A stretch of DNA of 64,000 bases from Staphylococcus agnetis (GTDB taxonomy: Bacteria > Bacillota > Bacilli > Staphylococcales > Staphylococcaceae). A program made the translations under genes and the position numbers. This document shows, piece by piece, positions 50,267 through 58,769 of this stretch. Each line of letters begins with the position of its first letter. Position 1 is the first letter of the stretch. The notes under the pieces were generated by a model that worked only from the letters and a program-made list of their open reading frames with translations, made no database searches and was not told where the DNA came from. The DNA lies in assembly GCF_002901865.1 (NCBI RefSeq), contig NZ_PPQF01000008.1, positions 1 to 64,000 of the forward strand. The letters run 5' to 3'.

Positions 50267-50545
50267 ATGGTAGAAGTTAAACATGGAGAAAATAAGTTTT
50301 ATGTCGGAGAGTCAGAAAATCATTTCGATGCGCTGATGACTTATGTTCCATCAGGTAATGATCGTATTATTATTGACCATACTGAAGTGAGTGACCATTT
50401 ACAAGGTCAAGGTATCGGAAAAAAACTTGTACAAGCAGCGGTAGATTATGCGCGTGAAAATGACAAGATGATTTTAGCAACGTGCCCATTCGCAAAAGGC
50501 ATTCTTGAAAAGCACTCAGAATATCATGATGTATTTCAAAAATAA
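50267..50545 (+). CDS. GNAT-type N-acetyltransferase (YidJ-like)
   Basis: A minimal 92-residue GNAT-fold protein. The beta-bulge acetyl-CoA-binding loop is HLQGQGIGKKLVQAAV, following IIIDHTEVSD, and CPFAKGILEKHSEY closes the domain. This small family occurs widely in staphylococci; substrate is unknown. The ATG at 50267 is used because AAAGGATG lies eight bases before it; an ATG three codons upstream overlaps this ribosome site. The next gene starts 24 bases later with the same first 15 bases. Confidence 0.85.
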   Translation: MVEVKHGENKFYVGESENHFDALMTYVPSGNDRIIIDHTEVSDHLQGQGIGKKLVQAAVDYARENDKMILATCPFAKGILEKHSEYHDVFQK

Positions 50546-50569
50546 TAGACAGAGATAGGTGGCGTAATA

Positions 50570-51778
50570 ATGGTAGAAGTTAAAACATTAGAAGAATTAA
50601 ATGAAGCCAACGTAGAGCATGCACAGATTGTAATAACAGACAATATTAATGTGGAAAGTCCCATTACTTTAGCAACAGGTGTGCAACTTGAAGGGAAAGC
50701 GCGTTCAATCGAAATTACAGGCAATGGTCAATTGATTATCCTAACTGCAAATAACGCATTAAAAAATTTGACTTTACGTACTAAGAAACATGAAGATGCG
50801 GTGAGTTTTCAATCGCAAGGTGTGAACGGTGACTTTAAACTTGAACATGTCACAACTTATGGTGCGGTTAATCTTACTGCAGACGATGCTTCTGATGATA
50901 TTCATGTGGAAATCACTGATGTTAATGTGGTAGAAGCGGATGTTACTCACAAATCTGAAGGACCTTCTGGGTTTGGCGTTACTGTTATTCAAGGGGGGCT
51001 TACGGTTTGGAATCGTACGCCACAGATTCGTTTTGATACGCAAATTACTGATGTTTCCATTGGACGTGACGGCGAACCCGTGAATGGTAGCGGTGTTTTC
51101 GTATCAGGTACAAAAGAGGCAAAAATTCACGCAAATTTAATTACGACTAAAGATGTTTATACGCATGGTCTATTGAAACAAGGTGTAGCTGATCGTATTT
51201 CTGGTGGTGTATTTACAGTAAGTAATGCACATGTTGAACGTGTAGAGAACCATGGTATTACAAAAACGTACGGGTTTAATGACATGGTTCTTGATAACTG
51301 GGGTGCTGTTAAAGAATGGATTGTTCAAAATGATGTGTTGTCAGAAGGTACCAGCGGAATCGGCTTTGTGAATTTCGGTCATATTCAGTTGTTGGATATT
51401 CAAGCTCCAATTATGACTAAAGGAACAGGTGCGCGAGGTATTAATAACTATGATGGAACGATCAAGGAACTTCATTTAAAACGCATTGAGACACATGGTG
51501 ATGGTGCAGTAGGTATCCAAATCAGTAAGCCTGTGGGTCAAATTACGGTACACGAAAATGTGGAAACGTATGGTGGCACAGGTGAATCATTAGTAAAAGG
51601 TGTCATTAAAGAATTATCTGCGATTGGCATTAGTATTTTAGATGGTGCAGAAGTAGAAGGATTAGAAGTTAAAGGCAATGTATATACGTACGGCAAAGAA
51701 ATTGCGCCAGTTCAAAACGAAGGCATTGTTAAAAATGGCTTAAATATACATGGAGAAGCAGCAAATAAATTTGAATAG
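50570..51778 (+). CDS. Hypothetical parallel beta-helix-like protein
   Basis: A 402-residue protein that I do not recognise by name. It lacks signal peptide and membrane segments. The sequence is a succession of short beta-strands with regular Gly/Asn/Asp turns (for example VQLEGKARSIEITGNGQLIILTA split over rungs, GITKTYGFNDMVLDNWG, GARGINNYDGTIKELHL), typical of right-handed beta-helices of pectate-lyase-like proteins. Motif THGDGAVGIQI and TYGGTGESLVKG recur with VYTHG and VYTYGKE. It follows the GNAT gene by 24 bases and may be co-transcribed; AGGTGG precedes the ATG. No catalytic residues can be named. A terminator follows. Confidence 0.7.
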   Translation: MVEVKTLEELNEANVEHAQIVITDNINVESPITLATGVQLEGKARSIEITGNGQLIILTANNALKNLTLRTKKHEDAVSFQSQGVNGDFKLEHVTTYGAVNLTADDASDDIHVEITDVNVVEADVTHKSEGPSGFGVTVIQGGLTVWNRTPQIRFDTQITDVSIGRDGEPVNGSGVFVSGTKEAKIHANLITTKDVYTHGLLKQGVADRISGGVFTVSNAHVERVENHGITKTYGFNDMVLDNWGAVKEWIVQNDVLSEGTSGIGFVNFGHIQLLDIQAPIMTKGTGARGINNYDGTIKELHLKRIETHGDGAVGIQISKPVGQITVHENVETYGGTGESLVKGVIKELSAIGISILDGAEVEGLEVKGNVYTYGKEIAPVQNEGIVKNGLNIHGEAANKFE

Positions 51779-51863
51779 TGCTTTCTTTGTTTTATAAGGT
51801 AAAAGAAGGTGGACATAACAATCCTGTATATCAATACAGCCATCAAAACGTATTCATATATTA

Positions 51864-51913
51864 CTCCCTATAAAGTAGACACTTAAAAAGTGAAAACTTT
51901 ATAGGGGGTTTTT
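51864..51913 (+). terminator. Terminator after the beta-helix gene
   Basis: CCCTATAAAGT / ACTTTATAGGG arms enclose a smaller CACTT-AAA-AAGTG hairpin and are followed by five T. Confidence 0.85.
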
Positions 51914-51936
51914 GTATGAGGAATTAAACATGACTT

Positions 51937-51998
51937 TGATTACTTCCTTAGCCGAGAATTCAGAGGTACCTCGAAAAGCGAGGTGTTAGGAATAATCA
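51937..51998 (+). repeat. Dispersed palindromic repeat, copy A (short form)
   Basis: 62 bases beginning TGATTACTTCCTTAGCCGAG and ending GAGGTGTTAGGAATAATCA, with an internal CCTCG-AAAA-CGAGG hairpin. The ends are imperfect inverted repeats. It shares ends and core with copies B (58.6 kb) and C (61.6 kb) but lacks most of the middle. Confidence 0.75.
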
Positions 51999-52052
51999 AA
52001 ATGAGGTGGTTGATGTCCTGCCTTCTTTTTGTCATCATCTATGAGGGAAGAC

Positions 52053-52976
52053 TTACCGCTGTGTTTTAATAGGTGATTTTCCAATTTGATTTTGTGCCAT
52101 TTTTAGCGGTACTTCATAATGTTGACAATGTTGCCATGATAAATGGTCTTTAAAAATATGAAATCCTTGATTAAAAAATGTTTGTAAGTCATAAAATGAT
52201 TCTGGAGTTACAGCATCTAATGGATAGATTAATTCTGTTAATGACGTATCAAAATACGCGTGATCCAATAAAGGTTGATCAAATGTAAACGATGCATCGA
52301 CAAATGGATAGGGCAATATAAAGAAAGTTGGACCTTCAAATGTTTCGTCTCCAAACCAAAAGCCAAATTCGATAAAATGTTCATCAAAAGCTGCGTATTC
52401 AATCACTTGCGAAGGTTTAAATGTTTCGTGAAAAGCGTTGTAATTGAGTAACGTGGATATATCAAATGTTCCCCAAAACAAGCCTGGCTTCACTTTACGC
52501 GCACGAAATGGAGCAATAAATTGGCTTAACGCACGTACCGCAAATTTCATTAACTGTAAAACTTCTAAACTTATTTTTTCATTATAGTGATGATGAACGG
52601 TATCTTCATCAAAAGGTGTAAGATCCGCTACTTCTTGCGGTACAGGGTAGATTGAAACATCAATATCGAATTGTTTTAACGTACGTGTGATCCAGATGTA
52701 ATAGGTTTGGATGGATGTGCCATCTTTTAATGGATAATCAGCGCGGCCACGATCTGTTACAATTTCGATTCGATGCGCTTGTAAGTCGACTTGGATGGTA
52801 TAGGTACAATCATGATAGAATAATAGACCTGTTGAAAAGCCGGTCGTTGTAACGTCTAAAATAACATGTGCCCATTGGGGTTCTTGAAAGGCACTCGCAA
52901 GTTTATATTTACCGAGCATTTGCGCAATGCGATGCAGTGTGTCGCGTTCTTTTTGCCATGCTTTCATTTTAAGCAT
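52053..52976 (-). CDS. DUF5996-like protein of unknown function
   Basis: A 307-residue soluble protein. The start KAWQKERDTLHRIAQMLGKYKLA and WAHVILDVTTTGFSTGLLFY, then GLFWGTFDISTLLNYN, EFGFWFGDETFEGPTFFILPYP and aromatic-rich C-terminal half recall the DUF5996 family, proteins of unknown function with conserved Trp/His residues. I am fairly but not fully sure of this assignment. AAGGAGGTC precedes the ATG by eight bases. It is monocistronic between repeat copy A and yceI. No catalytic motif is evident. Confidence 0.65.
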   Translation of the reverse strand: MLKMKAWQKERDTLHRIAQMLGKYKLASAFQEPQWAHVILDVTTTGFSTGLLFYHDCTYTIQVDLQAHRIEIVTDRGRADYPLKDGTSIQTYYIWITRTLKQFDIDVSIYPVPQEVADLTPFDEDTVHHHYNEKISLEVLQLMKFAVRALSQFIAPFRARKVKPGLFWGTFDISTLLNYNAFHETFKPSQVIEYAAFDEHFIEFGFWFGDETFEGPTFFILPYPFVDASFTFDQPLLDHAYFDTSLTELIYPLDAVTPESFYDLQTFFNQGFHIFKDHLSWQHCQHYEVPLKMAQNQIGKSPIKTQR

Positions 52977-53118
52977 ATGGATGACCTCCTTAACGTTTTC
53001 AATGAACTATACCCGCTTTTAAAAATACATAAAAAACATGTAAGTTTGGTAATGTGTGATATTGTTTAATATTCGCTATTAACACAGCATCTGAATTGAA
53101 TGCGCTTAATACGCATAA

Positions 53119-53163
53119 TAAAAGCCTTCAGCGTATATCTCTAAAAGTTTACGTTGAAGGCCA
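53119..53163 (-). terminator. Terminator after yceI
   Basis: On the minus strand GGCCTTCAACGTA pairs with TACGCTGAAGGC-type sequence and is followed by TTTTA. About 45 bases past the yceI stop; no gene lies in between. Confidence 0.7.
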
Positions 53164-53207
53164 TTTTTATATGAATTTTACGTGAAAAGCATTATAAAGA
53201 ATACGTA

Positions 53208-53723
53208 CTATTCTTCTACAGAGAATTCAGCATCAGCTTCAAATTTTACATCTTTACCAATCATAACGCCGCCTGTTTCTAAAGCTTGGTTGAAATCTAC
53301 GCCGTATTTTTCACGGTTGATTTTACCTGATACAGAAAAACCAGTAACTTTACCACCTGACATAGGATTCACACTAATGCCATTAAAATCGAAATCAAAT
53401 GTTTCTTCATGTGTTTGACCAGCTATTGTTAAATCTCCAGTTACGCTATCTTCAGTAATTTTAGTCGTTTTAAATGTAATTTCTTTGTTTTCATCTGTGT
53501 TGAAGAAATCAGCTGATTTTAAGTGATTATCACGATCTTTGTTACCTGTATTAATTGAATCAACATCAATTTTCACTGTTGCTTCTACAGTTGAAAGGTC
53601 GTTTAGATCACCAGTTAACTCGACATGATAATCATCAAAAGTGCCTTTAACTTTAGATACCATTAAATGTTTAATTGAAAAGTCTAATGTGCTGTGTACT
53701 TGATCGAAATTATATTTTGCCAT
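53208..53723 (-). CDS. YceI-family lipid-binding protein
   Basis: A 171-residue YceI-like protein, a lipocalin-resembling beta-barrel that binds isoprenoid quinones or other polyprenyl lipids in studied members. NFDQVHSTLDFSIKHLMVSKVKGTF, ANKDRDNHLKSADFFNTDENKEI-type central motif and DLTIAGQTHEETFDFDF are characteristic. It has no signal peptide, so it is cytoplasmic, unlike the E. coli protein. GGGGGCAT precedes the ATG. A palindrome of the MhqR-operator type (53802-53819) lies 79 bases upstream, suggesting joint control with the quinone-stress operon. Confidence 0.9.
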   Translation of the reverse strand: MAKYNFDQVHSTLDFSIKHLMVSKVKGTFDDYHVELTGDLNDLSTVEATVKIDVDSINTGNKDRDNHLKSADFFNTDENKEITFKTTKITEDSVTGDLTIAGQTHEETFDFDFNGISVNPMSGGKVTGFSVSGKINREKYGVDFNQALETGGVMIGKDVKFEADAEFSVEE

Positions 53724-53801
53724 TTTAAAATGCCCCCTAGTTATGTTTTATTACTTTACGGTATAAATAATATACCATAATTCAAACCATTTCAAGCAAA
53801 A

Positions 53802-53819
53802 AATTTCAAATTCGAAATA
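53802..53819. promoter_or_regulatory. MhqR-type operator before yceI
   Basis: AATTTCAAATTCGAAATA retains the right half TTCGAAATA of the mhqE operator exactly and the left half with two changes. It lies in the yceI upstream region, about 4.9 kb from mhqR. Confidence 0.55.
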
Positions 53820-54074
53820 AAATTTAACAATCGCACAATTCTAATGGTGTTCACATTAACTGTTTACCTAAGTCATACGATATTGAAACATCCTTTTTAA
53901 AGTGACGATGAAAAGCGATACCTTATAAATTTGTGAATCTTCAATGTCGTCTTAGCGCGTTTCATTACTTTAGATGCCATAAGAAAACTTCGGGAAAAAA
54001 ATGCGACGAAGGTTGAATCGCGGTAAACACGTAAGCGCGACATTTTATTTTTTGAATTTAAATTTGTGTCAATA

Positions 54075-54103
54075 TTGTGAATGAAGAGCATATCGTATAC
54101 AAT
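54075..54103 (+). promoter_or_regulatory. Promoter of cstA
   Basis: TTGTGA, 17 bases, TACAAT on the plus strand, ending 48 bases before the cstA start. A catabolite operator directly follows the -10 element. Confidence 0.65.
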
Positions 54104-54106
54104 ATT

Positions 54107-54120
54107 AGAAAGCGCTTTCA
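54107..54120 (+). promoter_or_regulatory. cre (CcpA) operator of cstA
   Basis: AGAAAGCGCTTTCA fits the catabolite-responsive element consensus TGWAANCGNTNWCA at all but the first base. Its place at the presumed transcription start predicts repression by CcpA when glucose is present. Confidence 0.75.
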
Positions 54121-54151
54121 AAATTATTTAAGGGGAAAAAGGGGGAGTACG

Positions 54152-55609
54152 ATGATTACGTTTATTGTTTGTATCATTGTGTTGATTTTAGGCTATTTTA
54201 CTTATGGAAAATATATTGATTACATGTTTGGTCCTAAATATGATCGACCAACACCAGCACACGACCAACGCGATAATGTCGATTATGTCCCAATGAAAAC
54301 ATCTTCTAATTCACTTATACAATTACTTAATATAGCGGGTGTGGGACCTATTTTTGGACCGATTATGGGAGCACTCTATGGTCCGGTTGCCTTTATATGG
54401 ATTGTAGTTGGATGTATTTTTGCTGGAGCGGTCCATGATTATTTAACAGGGATGATTTCTATTCGAAATCGTGGTGCACATTTACCACAGCTTGCTGGGA
54501 AATTTTTAGGTCAAGCAATGAAGCATGTGGTGAATGTCTTTACATTATTGTTACTTTTGCTAACAGGAACGGTTTTCGTAACGAGCCCTGCCTTGTTACT
54601 TCATAATTTAATGGATGGTCGCATAGCATTAGGCTTTATTATTTTCGTGATTTTTGTGTACTATATTTTATCGACAGTATTGCCAATCGATAAAATCATT
54701 GGACGTATTTATCCTGTATTTGGGGCGTTACTTGTCATTAGTGCTGTGGGCGTAGGATTCAGATTAATTCAAACTGGCGCGCCAATTCCTGAGTTAACAT
54801 TACAAAATATGCATCCTGACCATGCGCCGATATTTCCTCTGCTGTTCTTTACGATTACTTGTGGGGCGTTATCAGGTTTTCATGCGACACAGTCACCGAT
54901 TATTTCACGTACGACAAATAAAGAGAAAAATGCGCGTGTGATTTTTTACGGTATGATGATCGCAGAAGGTATCATCGCAATGATTTGGGCAGCGGCAGCG
55001 ATGAGCTTGTTTGGTAGTTACGGAGGTTTACAAAACGTATTGGCTCAAGGTGAAGCGGCACTTGTAGTAAGTAAAGTCGCAACGATGCTTTTAGGTTCAG
55101 TGTTTGGAACAATTGCTATTTTAGGTGTTATTATTTTACCGATTACAAGTGGTGATACATCATTTAGAAGTGCGCGGATGATTATTGCAGATTATATTCA
55201 TTTAGGACAAAAGGCCATTGGTAAACGATTTCTTGTGGCTGTTCCGTTATTTGTAGCAAGCTTTTTACTGACTCAAATCGACTTTACGATTTTATGGCGC
55301 TATTTTTCTTGGGCTAATCAGACGACTGCAGCGGTCGCATTATGGGTAGGTGCAATGTATTTGTTGATTGCGAAGAAAAACTTTTGGGTAGCGGCAGTTC
55401 CAGCAACGTTCATGACATGGAATTTGTTCACTTATATTTTAAGTCAACCAATAGGATTCGGTTTGGACCTTAATTTGAGCTACGTTATCGCAATAGGGTG
55501 TACGGCGTTATGGCTCGGCTATTTCATTTACCAATATCGTAAAAATACAGTTGGCGCCACTTTTGTATTAGATCATCCTGTAAAAAAACAAAAGGTGCCC
55601 AGCATCTGA
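54152..55609 (+). CDS. cstA: CstA-family carbon starvation transporter
   Basis: A polytopic membrane protein of the CstA/BtsT family, which imports peptides or pyruvate under carbon starvation. 485 residues with about 13 hydrophobic helices. GVGPIFGPIMGALYGPVAFIW is the hallmark motif, with GALSGFHATQSPIISRT and LPITSGDTSFRSARMII. The ATG at 54152 (MITFIVCIIV) has AAGGGGGAG before it; a longer frame from 54077 covers the promoter and is rejected. Promoter and cre site predict CcpA-dependent induction on glucose exhaustion. A terminator follows. Confidence 0.93.
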   Translation: MITFIVCIIVLILGYFTYGKYIDYMFGPKYDRPTPAHDQRDNVDYVPMKTSSNSLIQLLNIAGVGPIFGPIMGALYGPVAFIWIVVGCIFAGAVHDYLTGMISIRNRGAHLPQLAGKFLGQAMKHVVNVFTLLLLLLTGTVFVTSPALLLHNLMDGRIALGFIIFVIFVYYILSTVLPIDKIIGRIYPVFGALLVISAVGVGFRLIQTGAPIPELTLQNMHPDHAPIFPLLFFTITCGALSGFHATQSPIISRTTNKEKNARVIFYGMMIAEGIIAMIWAAAAMSLFGSYGGLQNVLAQGEAALVVSKVATMLLGSVFGTIAILGVIILPITSGDTSFRSARMIIADYIHLGQKAIGKRFLVAVPLFVASFLLTQIDFTILWRYFSWANQTTAAVALWVGAMYLLIAKKNFWVAAVPATFMTWNLFTYILSQPIGFGLDLNLSYVIAIGCTALWLGYFIYQYRKNTVGATFVLDHPVKKQKVPSI

Positions 55610-55637
55610 AATAGTATGATAATAAAATAATGGAATT

Positions 55638-55674
55638 TAAAGGGCGTTGTCAGATGTACTGGCAACGCTCTTTT
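55638..55674 (+). terminator. Terminator after cstA
   Basis: AAAGGGCGTTGTCAG / CTGGCAACGCTCTTT stem (imperfect) followed by a T-tract. It separates cstA from ureE, so the ure genes need their own promoter within 55675-55786. Confidence 0.85.
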
Positions 55675-55786
55675 TAGTGTGACCTGAGACTACCTCTTTG
55701 TTTATTTGTTATTCTACGAAAGTGTTTTATTATTCGTTTCTATCTGTAAATGTTAAAATAAGTGTCGAAGAAAAGGAGATGACCAC

Positions 55787-56239
55787 ATGATAGTAGAATC
55801 CATTCAAGGTAATATCGCAAATTTAACACAAGAAGAAAAACACATGCACATTGAGAAAGTATATCTTGAAAATTCTGATCTCGTTAAACGTATCCAACGT
55901 GTCACAACGGATCACGGTACAGAAATAGGCATTCGCTTAAATCAGCCCATCGATTTACAATATGGAGATATTTTATATCGTGATGAAAGCAATATGATTA
56001 TTATAGATGTTAATTCTGAAGATATTATCGCGATAAAGCCACGCTCGTTGAAAGAAATGGGTGACATTGCGCATCAATTAGGTAACCGTCATTTACCTGC
56101 ACAATTCACTGACACGGAAATGCTCGTTCAATATGATTACTTAGTTGAGGACCTATTGAAAGGTTTAGGCATTCCTTATGAACGTGAAGCACGTAAAGTC
56201 AATCAAGCCTTTAAACATATAGGACATTCTCATGATTAA
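55787..56239 (+). CDS. ureE: Urease accessory protein UreE
   Basis: The nickel metallochaperone that delivers Ni(II) to the urease apoprotein via UreG. 150 residues: N-terminal peptide-binding domain and C-terminal metal-binding domain, ending in the short His-containing tail [22 protein letters not shown] begins the protein, with [19 protein letters not shown]. Strong AAGGAGATG precedes the ATG. It is the first gene of an E-F-G-D group. The structural genes ureABC, normally directly upstream, are missing; the preceding gene is cstA. Confidence 0.95.
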   Translation: MIVESIQGNIANLTQEEKHMHIEKVYLENSDLVKRIQRVTTDHGTEIGIRLNQPIDLQYGDILYRDESNMIIIDVNSEDIIAIKPRSLKEMGDIAHQLGNRHLPAQFTDTEMLVQYDYLVEDLLKGLGIPYEREARKVNQAFKHIGHSHD

Positions 56240-56921
56240 TCAAGCTGAACTAAAGCTCTTTCAATTTTGTGATTCACAATTTCCAACGGGTGCATTTAGT
56301 CATTCATATGGATTAGAAACGTACATTCAACGGAATGACGTCGACGATGCGGCATCGTTTCAAAACTGGTTAGAAGTGTTTCTTACAGAGCAGTTAACGT
56401 ATACCGATGGTTTAGCGATGCGTATGACGTATGAAGCGGTTGAAAATAACAATATCGCAGAAATGAAACGCATTGATCAATTATTGTTTGTACAAAATAT
56501 TCCTAGAGAAACGCGTGTGGGTACAAAGCAAATGGGAAAACGTATGGCACACTTGGCACATACGCTTTATGATGACCAATGGTTAAATTGGTATTTTAAA
56601 GAAGTCAGTGCATATCGGCTTCATGGTCATCCTGCAGTAGTATTTACATTATTAGGACATCATTTAGGTATTGCTTTAGAACGAATTATCGATTATTTTT
56701 TATACCAAAATATTTCAAGTTTAACGCAAAATGCGGTGCGAGCCATACCGTTAGGACAAACAGAAGGACAAAAAATTGTTATGGATATGATGGCTTTTAT
56801 TACAGAAACGCGTAAGTCTATTATGCATCAAGAAACATCCAATTTTGGACTTACTGCACCAGGCATTGAGATGAATCAATTAGAACATGAAAATGTGAAC
56901 GTTAGAATCTTTATTTCGTAG
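56232..56921 (+). CDS. ureF: Urease accessory protein UreF
   Basis: The all-helical activator that, with UreD, forms the scaffold for UreG on apo-urease. 229 residues. [23 protein letters not shown] is the family signature near the start, and [17 protein letters not shown] lies in the middle. Its start overlaps ureE by eight bases, indicating translational coupling. ureG follows after eleven bases with a strong ribosome site. Confidence 0.95.
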   Translation: MINQAELKLFQFCDSQFPTGAFSHSYGLETYIQRNDVDDAASFQNWLEVFLTEQLTYTDGLAMRMTYEAVENNNIAEMKRIDQLLFVQNIPRETRVGTKQMGKRMAHLAHTLYDDQWLNWYFKEVSAYRLHGHPAVVFTLLGHHLGIALERIIDYFLYQNISSLTQNAVRAIPLGQTEGQKIVMDMMAFITETRKSIMHQETSNFGLTAPGIEMNQLEHENVNVRIFIS

Positions 56922-56932
56922 GAGGATTTAAT

Positions 56933-57544
56933 ATGAAACCTGTAAAAATTGGTATTGGGGGTCCTGTTGGGGCAGGCAAAACGCAACTTATTGAGAAAGT
57001 CGTGAAACAATTATCGAAGGATAAAAGTATAGGTGTCATTACAAATGATATTTATACAAAAGAAGATGAAAAAATTCTTGTCGCAACAGGTGTTTTACCT
57101 GAAGATCGTATCATTGGCGTTGAGACCGGAGGCTGCCCGCACACTGCCATCCGTGAAGATGCCTCTATGAATTTTGCGGCAATAGATGAATTAATGGAAC
57201 GACATCCTGATATAGAATTATTGTTTATTGAATCAGGTGGTGATAATTTAGCAGCAACATTTAGTCCAGAACTTGTGGACTTTTCAATCTATATCATTGA
57301 TGTTGCGCAAGGAGAGAAGATTCCTCGAAAAGGGGGGCAAGGGATGATAAAATCTGATTATTTTATTATCAATAAAACAGACCTTGCGCCGCACGTTGGT
57401 GCCTCTTTAGATCAAATGGCTGAAGATACGACGAAGTTTAGAAAAGACCGCCCCTTCACATTTACGAATTTAAAAACAGATGAAGGTTTAGAAGATGTCA
57501 TCGCGTGGATTCGTAAAGACGTTTTTCTTGAAGGATTAGCATAG
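56933..57544 (+). CDS. ureG: Urease accessory GTPase UreG
   Basis: A SIMIBI-class GTPase whose dimer carries nickel to urease. 203 residues. P-loop [16 protein letters not shown], the metal-binding CPH in [14 protein letters not shown], the switch motif [14 protein letters not shown], and NKTD for guanine recognition are all intact, so the protein should be functional. GGAGG lies eight bases before the ATG. Two bases separate it from ureD. Confidence 0.97.
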   Translation: MKPVKIGIGGPVGAGKTQLIEKVVKQLSKDKSIGVITNDIYTKEDEKILVATGVLPEDRIIGVETGGCPHTAIREDASMNFAAIDELMERHPDIELLFIESGGDNLAATFSPELVDFSIYIIDVAQGEKIPRKGGQGMIKSDYFIINKTDLAPHVGASLDQMAEDTTKFRKDRPFTFTNLKTDEGLEDVIAWIRKDVFLEGLA

Positions 57545-57545
57545 T

Positions 57546-58379
57546 ATGGCCATTTCAGATTGGACAGGGGAACTGGATCTCACATTTAAACATGATGGGT
57601 CCAAAACGATAAATGGTAAAACGTATTTTCAAGGTGGGCTCAAAGTATTACGTCCATCGTATCTTAATGGCAGTCCACATCCGACTATGTTTTTAATTCA
57701 ATTAGGTGGTGGCTTTGTCGATGGTGACCGCTACCGGATGCACATACACTTTGAAAAAAATGCGCATGCTGTTTTAACAAATCAAGGGGCGACCATTGTT
57801 TTTAAAACGTTGGCAGATCGTGTGGAACAATATCAAACTTTCATGTTGGAGGATGAAAGTTTTATGGAATACATTGGAGATCCAATTATTGGTTATACAC
57901 ACGCTAAATTTTACCAACATAATGTTTTTAAACTGTCAAAGCATGCGACAATGTTTTATTCAGATATTCTGACTCCGGGTTATGACAAAGAAGGGCGTAT
58001 GTTTCAATACGACTACTTACATTTATTAAATGAAATTGAAGTGGATGGTCAATTGGTTGTTTATGATCATTTACGATTAGACACTCATAAAAATAAAGTA
58101 TCTGATATTGGATATATGGAAGGCTTTACCCATCTAGGGACATGTTTTTATATGAGTCCACACGTGAACCAAAAATGTGTTGAAGCGGTTCAGGATGTGG
58201 TCACTCAGCACATTAATCCTACATGTCGTGTCGGCGTCACATTATTGCCGACACATGGGCTAACGGTACGTATATTAGCACAGTCTACGGATGTCATTAA
58301 TCGCGTGATTCATGATGTACATCAATTTGTGATGACGACCTATCACGAAGAAGATGCACAATTTTTACGGAAGTATTAA
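57546..58379 (+). CDS. ureD: Urease accessory protein UreD (UreH)
   Basis: The first accessory factor to bind apo-urease, thought to conduct nickel through an internal tunnel. 277 residues, beta-rich. LQGG-type LIQLGGGFVDGDRYRMHI and TNQGATIVFKT match the family core, and YSDILTPGYDKEGRMFQYD is another conserved stretch. It ends the group; no further gene in the window supplies urease subunits. The downstream sequence begins with the dispersed repeat copy B. Confidence 0.93.
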   Translation: MAISDWTGELDLTFKHDGSKTINGKTYFQGGLKVLRPSYLNGSPHPTMFLIQLGGGFVDGDRYRMHIHFEKNAHAVLTNQGATIVFKTLADRVEQYQTFMLEDESFMEYIGDPIIGYTHAKFYQHNVFKLSKHATMFYSDILTPGYDKEGRMFQYDYLHLLNEIEVDGQLVVYDHLRLDTHKNKVSDIGYMEGFTHLGTCFYMSPHVNQKCVEAVQDVVTQHINPTCRVGVTLLPTHGLTVRILAQSTDVINRVIHDVHQFVMTTYHEEDAQFLRKY

Positions 58380-58475
58380 TTAGTGGTGCATACGCTTAAA
58401 AAGTTGCTACCTCAACTTTAATTGACTCTAAAATAAAAAAAGGCAGTGACAAAGCAGACCTGTTAATTAAAAATA

Positions 58476-58708
58476 AGCCAACAAAATTCATTGATACATG
58501 AACTTTGTTAACTATTATTTATCTATATATATCGATTTAGTCTTAGTGATAGACACTATGATGCATTGTGATTGATCCCTTAGCCGAGACTTCTGAGGCA
58601 TTTAGCCGTAATCGAAAATCCATTTTGAGAGCAAAAATCTAAAAGATTTTTGCTCTCAAAATTAGTTGAGGTAAGGCGCCTAGAAAAGCGAGGCGTTAGG
58701 GACAATCA
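58476..58708 (+). repeat. Dispersed palindromic repeat, copy B (long form)
   Basis: The left part (58476-58568) carries an AGCCAACAAAATTCAT / ATGAACTTTGTT hairpin and GATAGACACTATGATG. The right part (58569-58708) has the same ends as copies A and C: TGATTGATCCCTTAGCCGAG and GCGAGGCGTTAGGGACAATC. It matches copy C over its length apart from an inserted palindrome. No coding capacity. Confidence 0.85.
58622..58662. repeat. Perfect 19-base inverted repeat inside copy B
   Basis: Arms 58622-58640 and 58644-58662 (each containing GAGAGCAAAAATCT or its complement) are exactly complementary around AAA. No T-tract follows on either strand. It is absent from copies A and C. Confidence 0.9.
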
Positions 58709-58769
58709 TAAGTTTAATGATTTATATCCCAGCTCTTTTTTATTAATGATATCATCTTGTTTAAATGAT

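Noticed and set aside
53170..53187. parS-like TTTTACGTGAAAA after yceI
   Set aside because: More than two mismatches to the parS consensus; likely a chance palindrome.
53897..54121. 74-codon minus-strand frame upstream of cstA
   Set aside because: Overlaps the cstA promoter and cre on the other strand and has no protein-like pattern.
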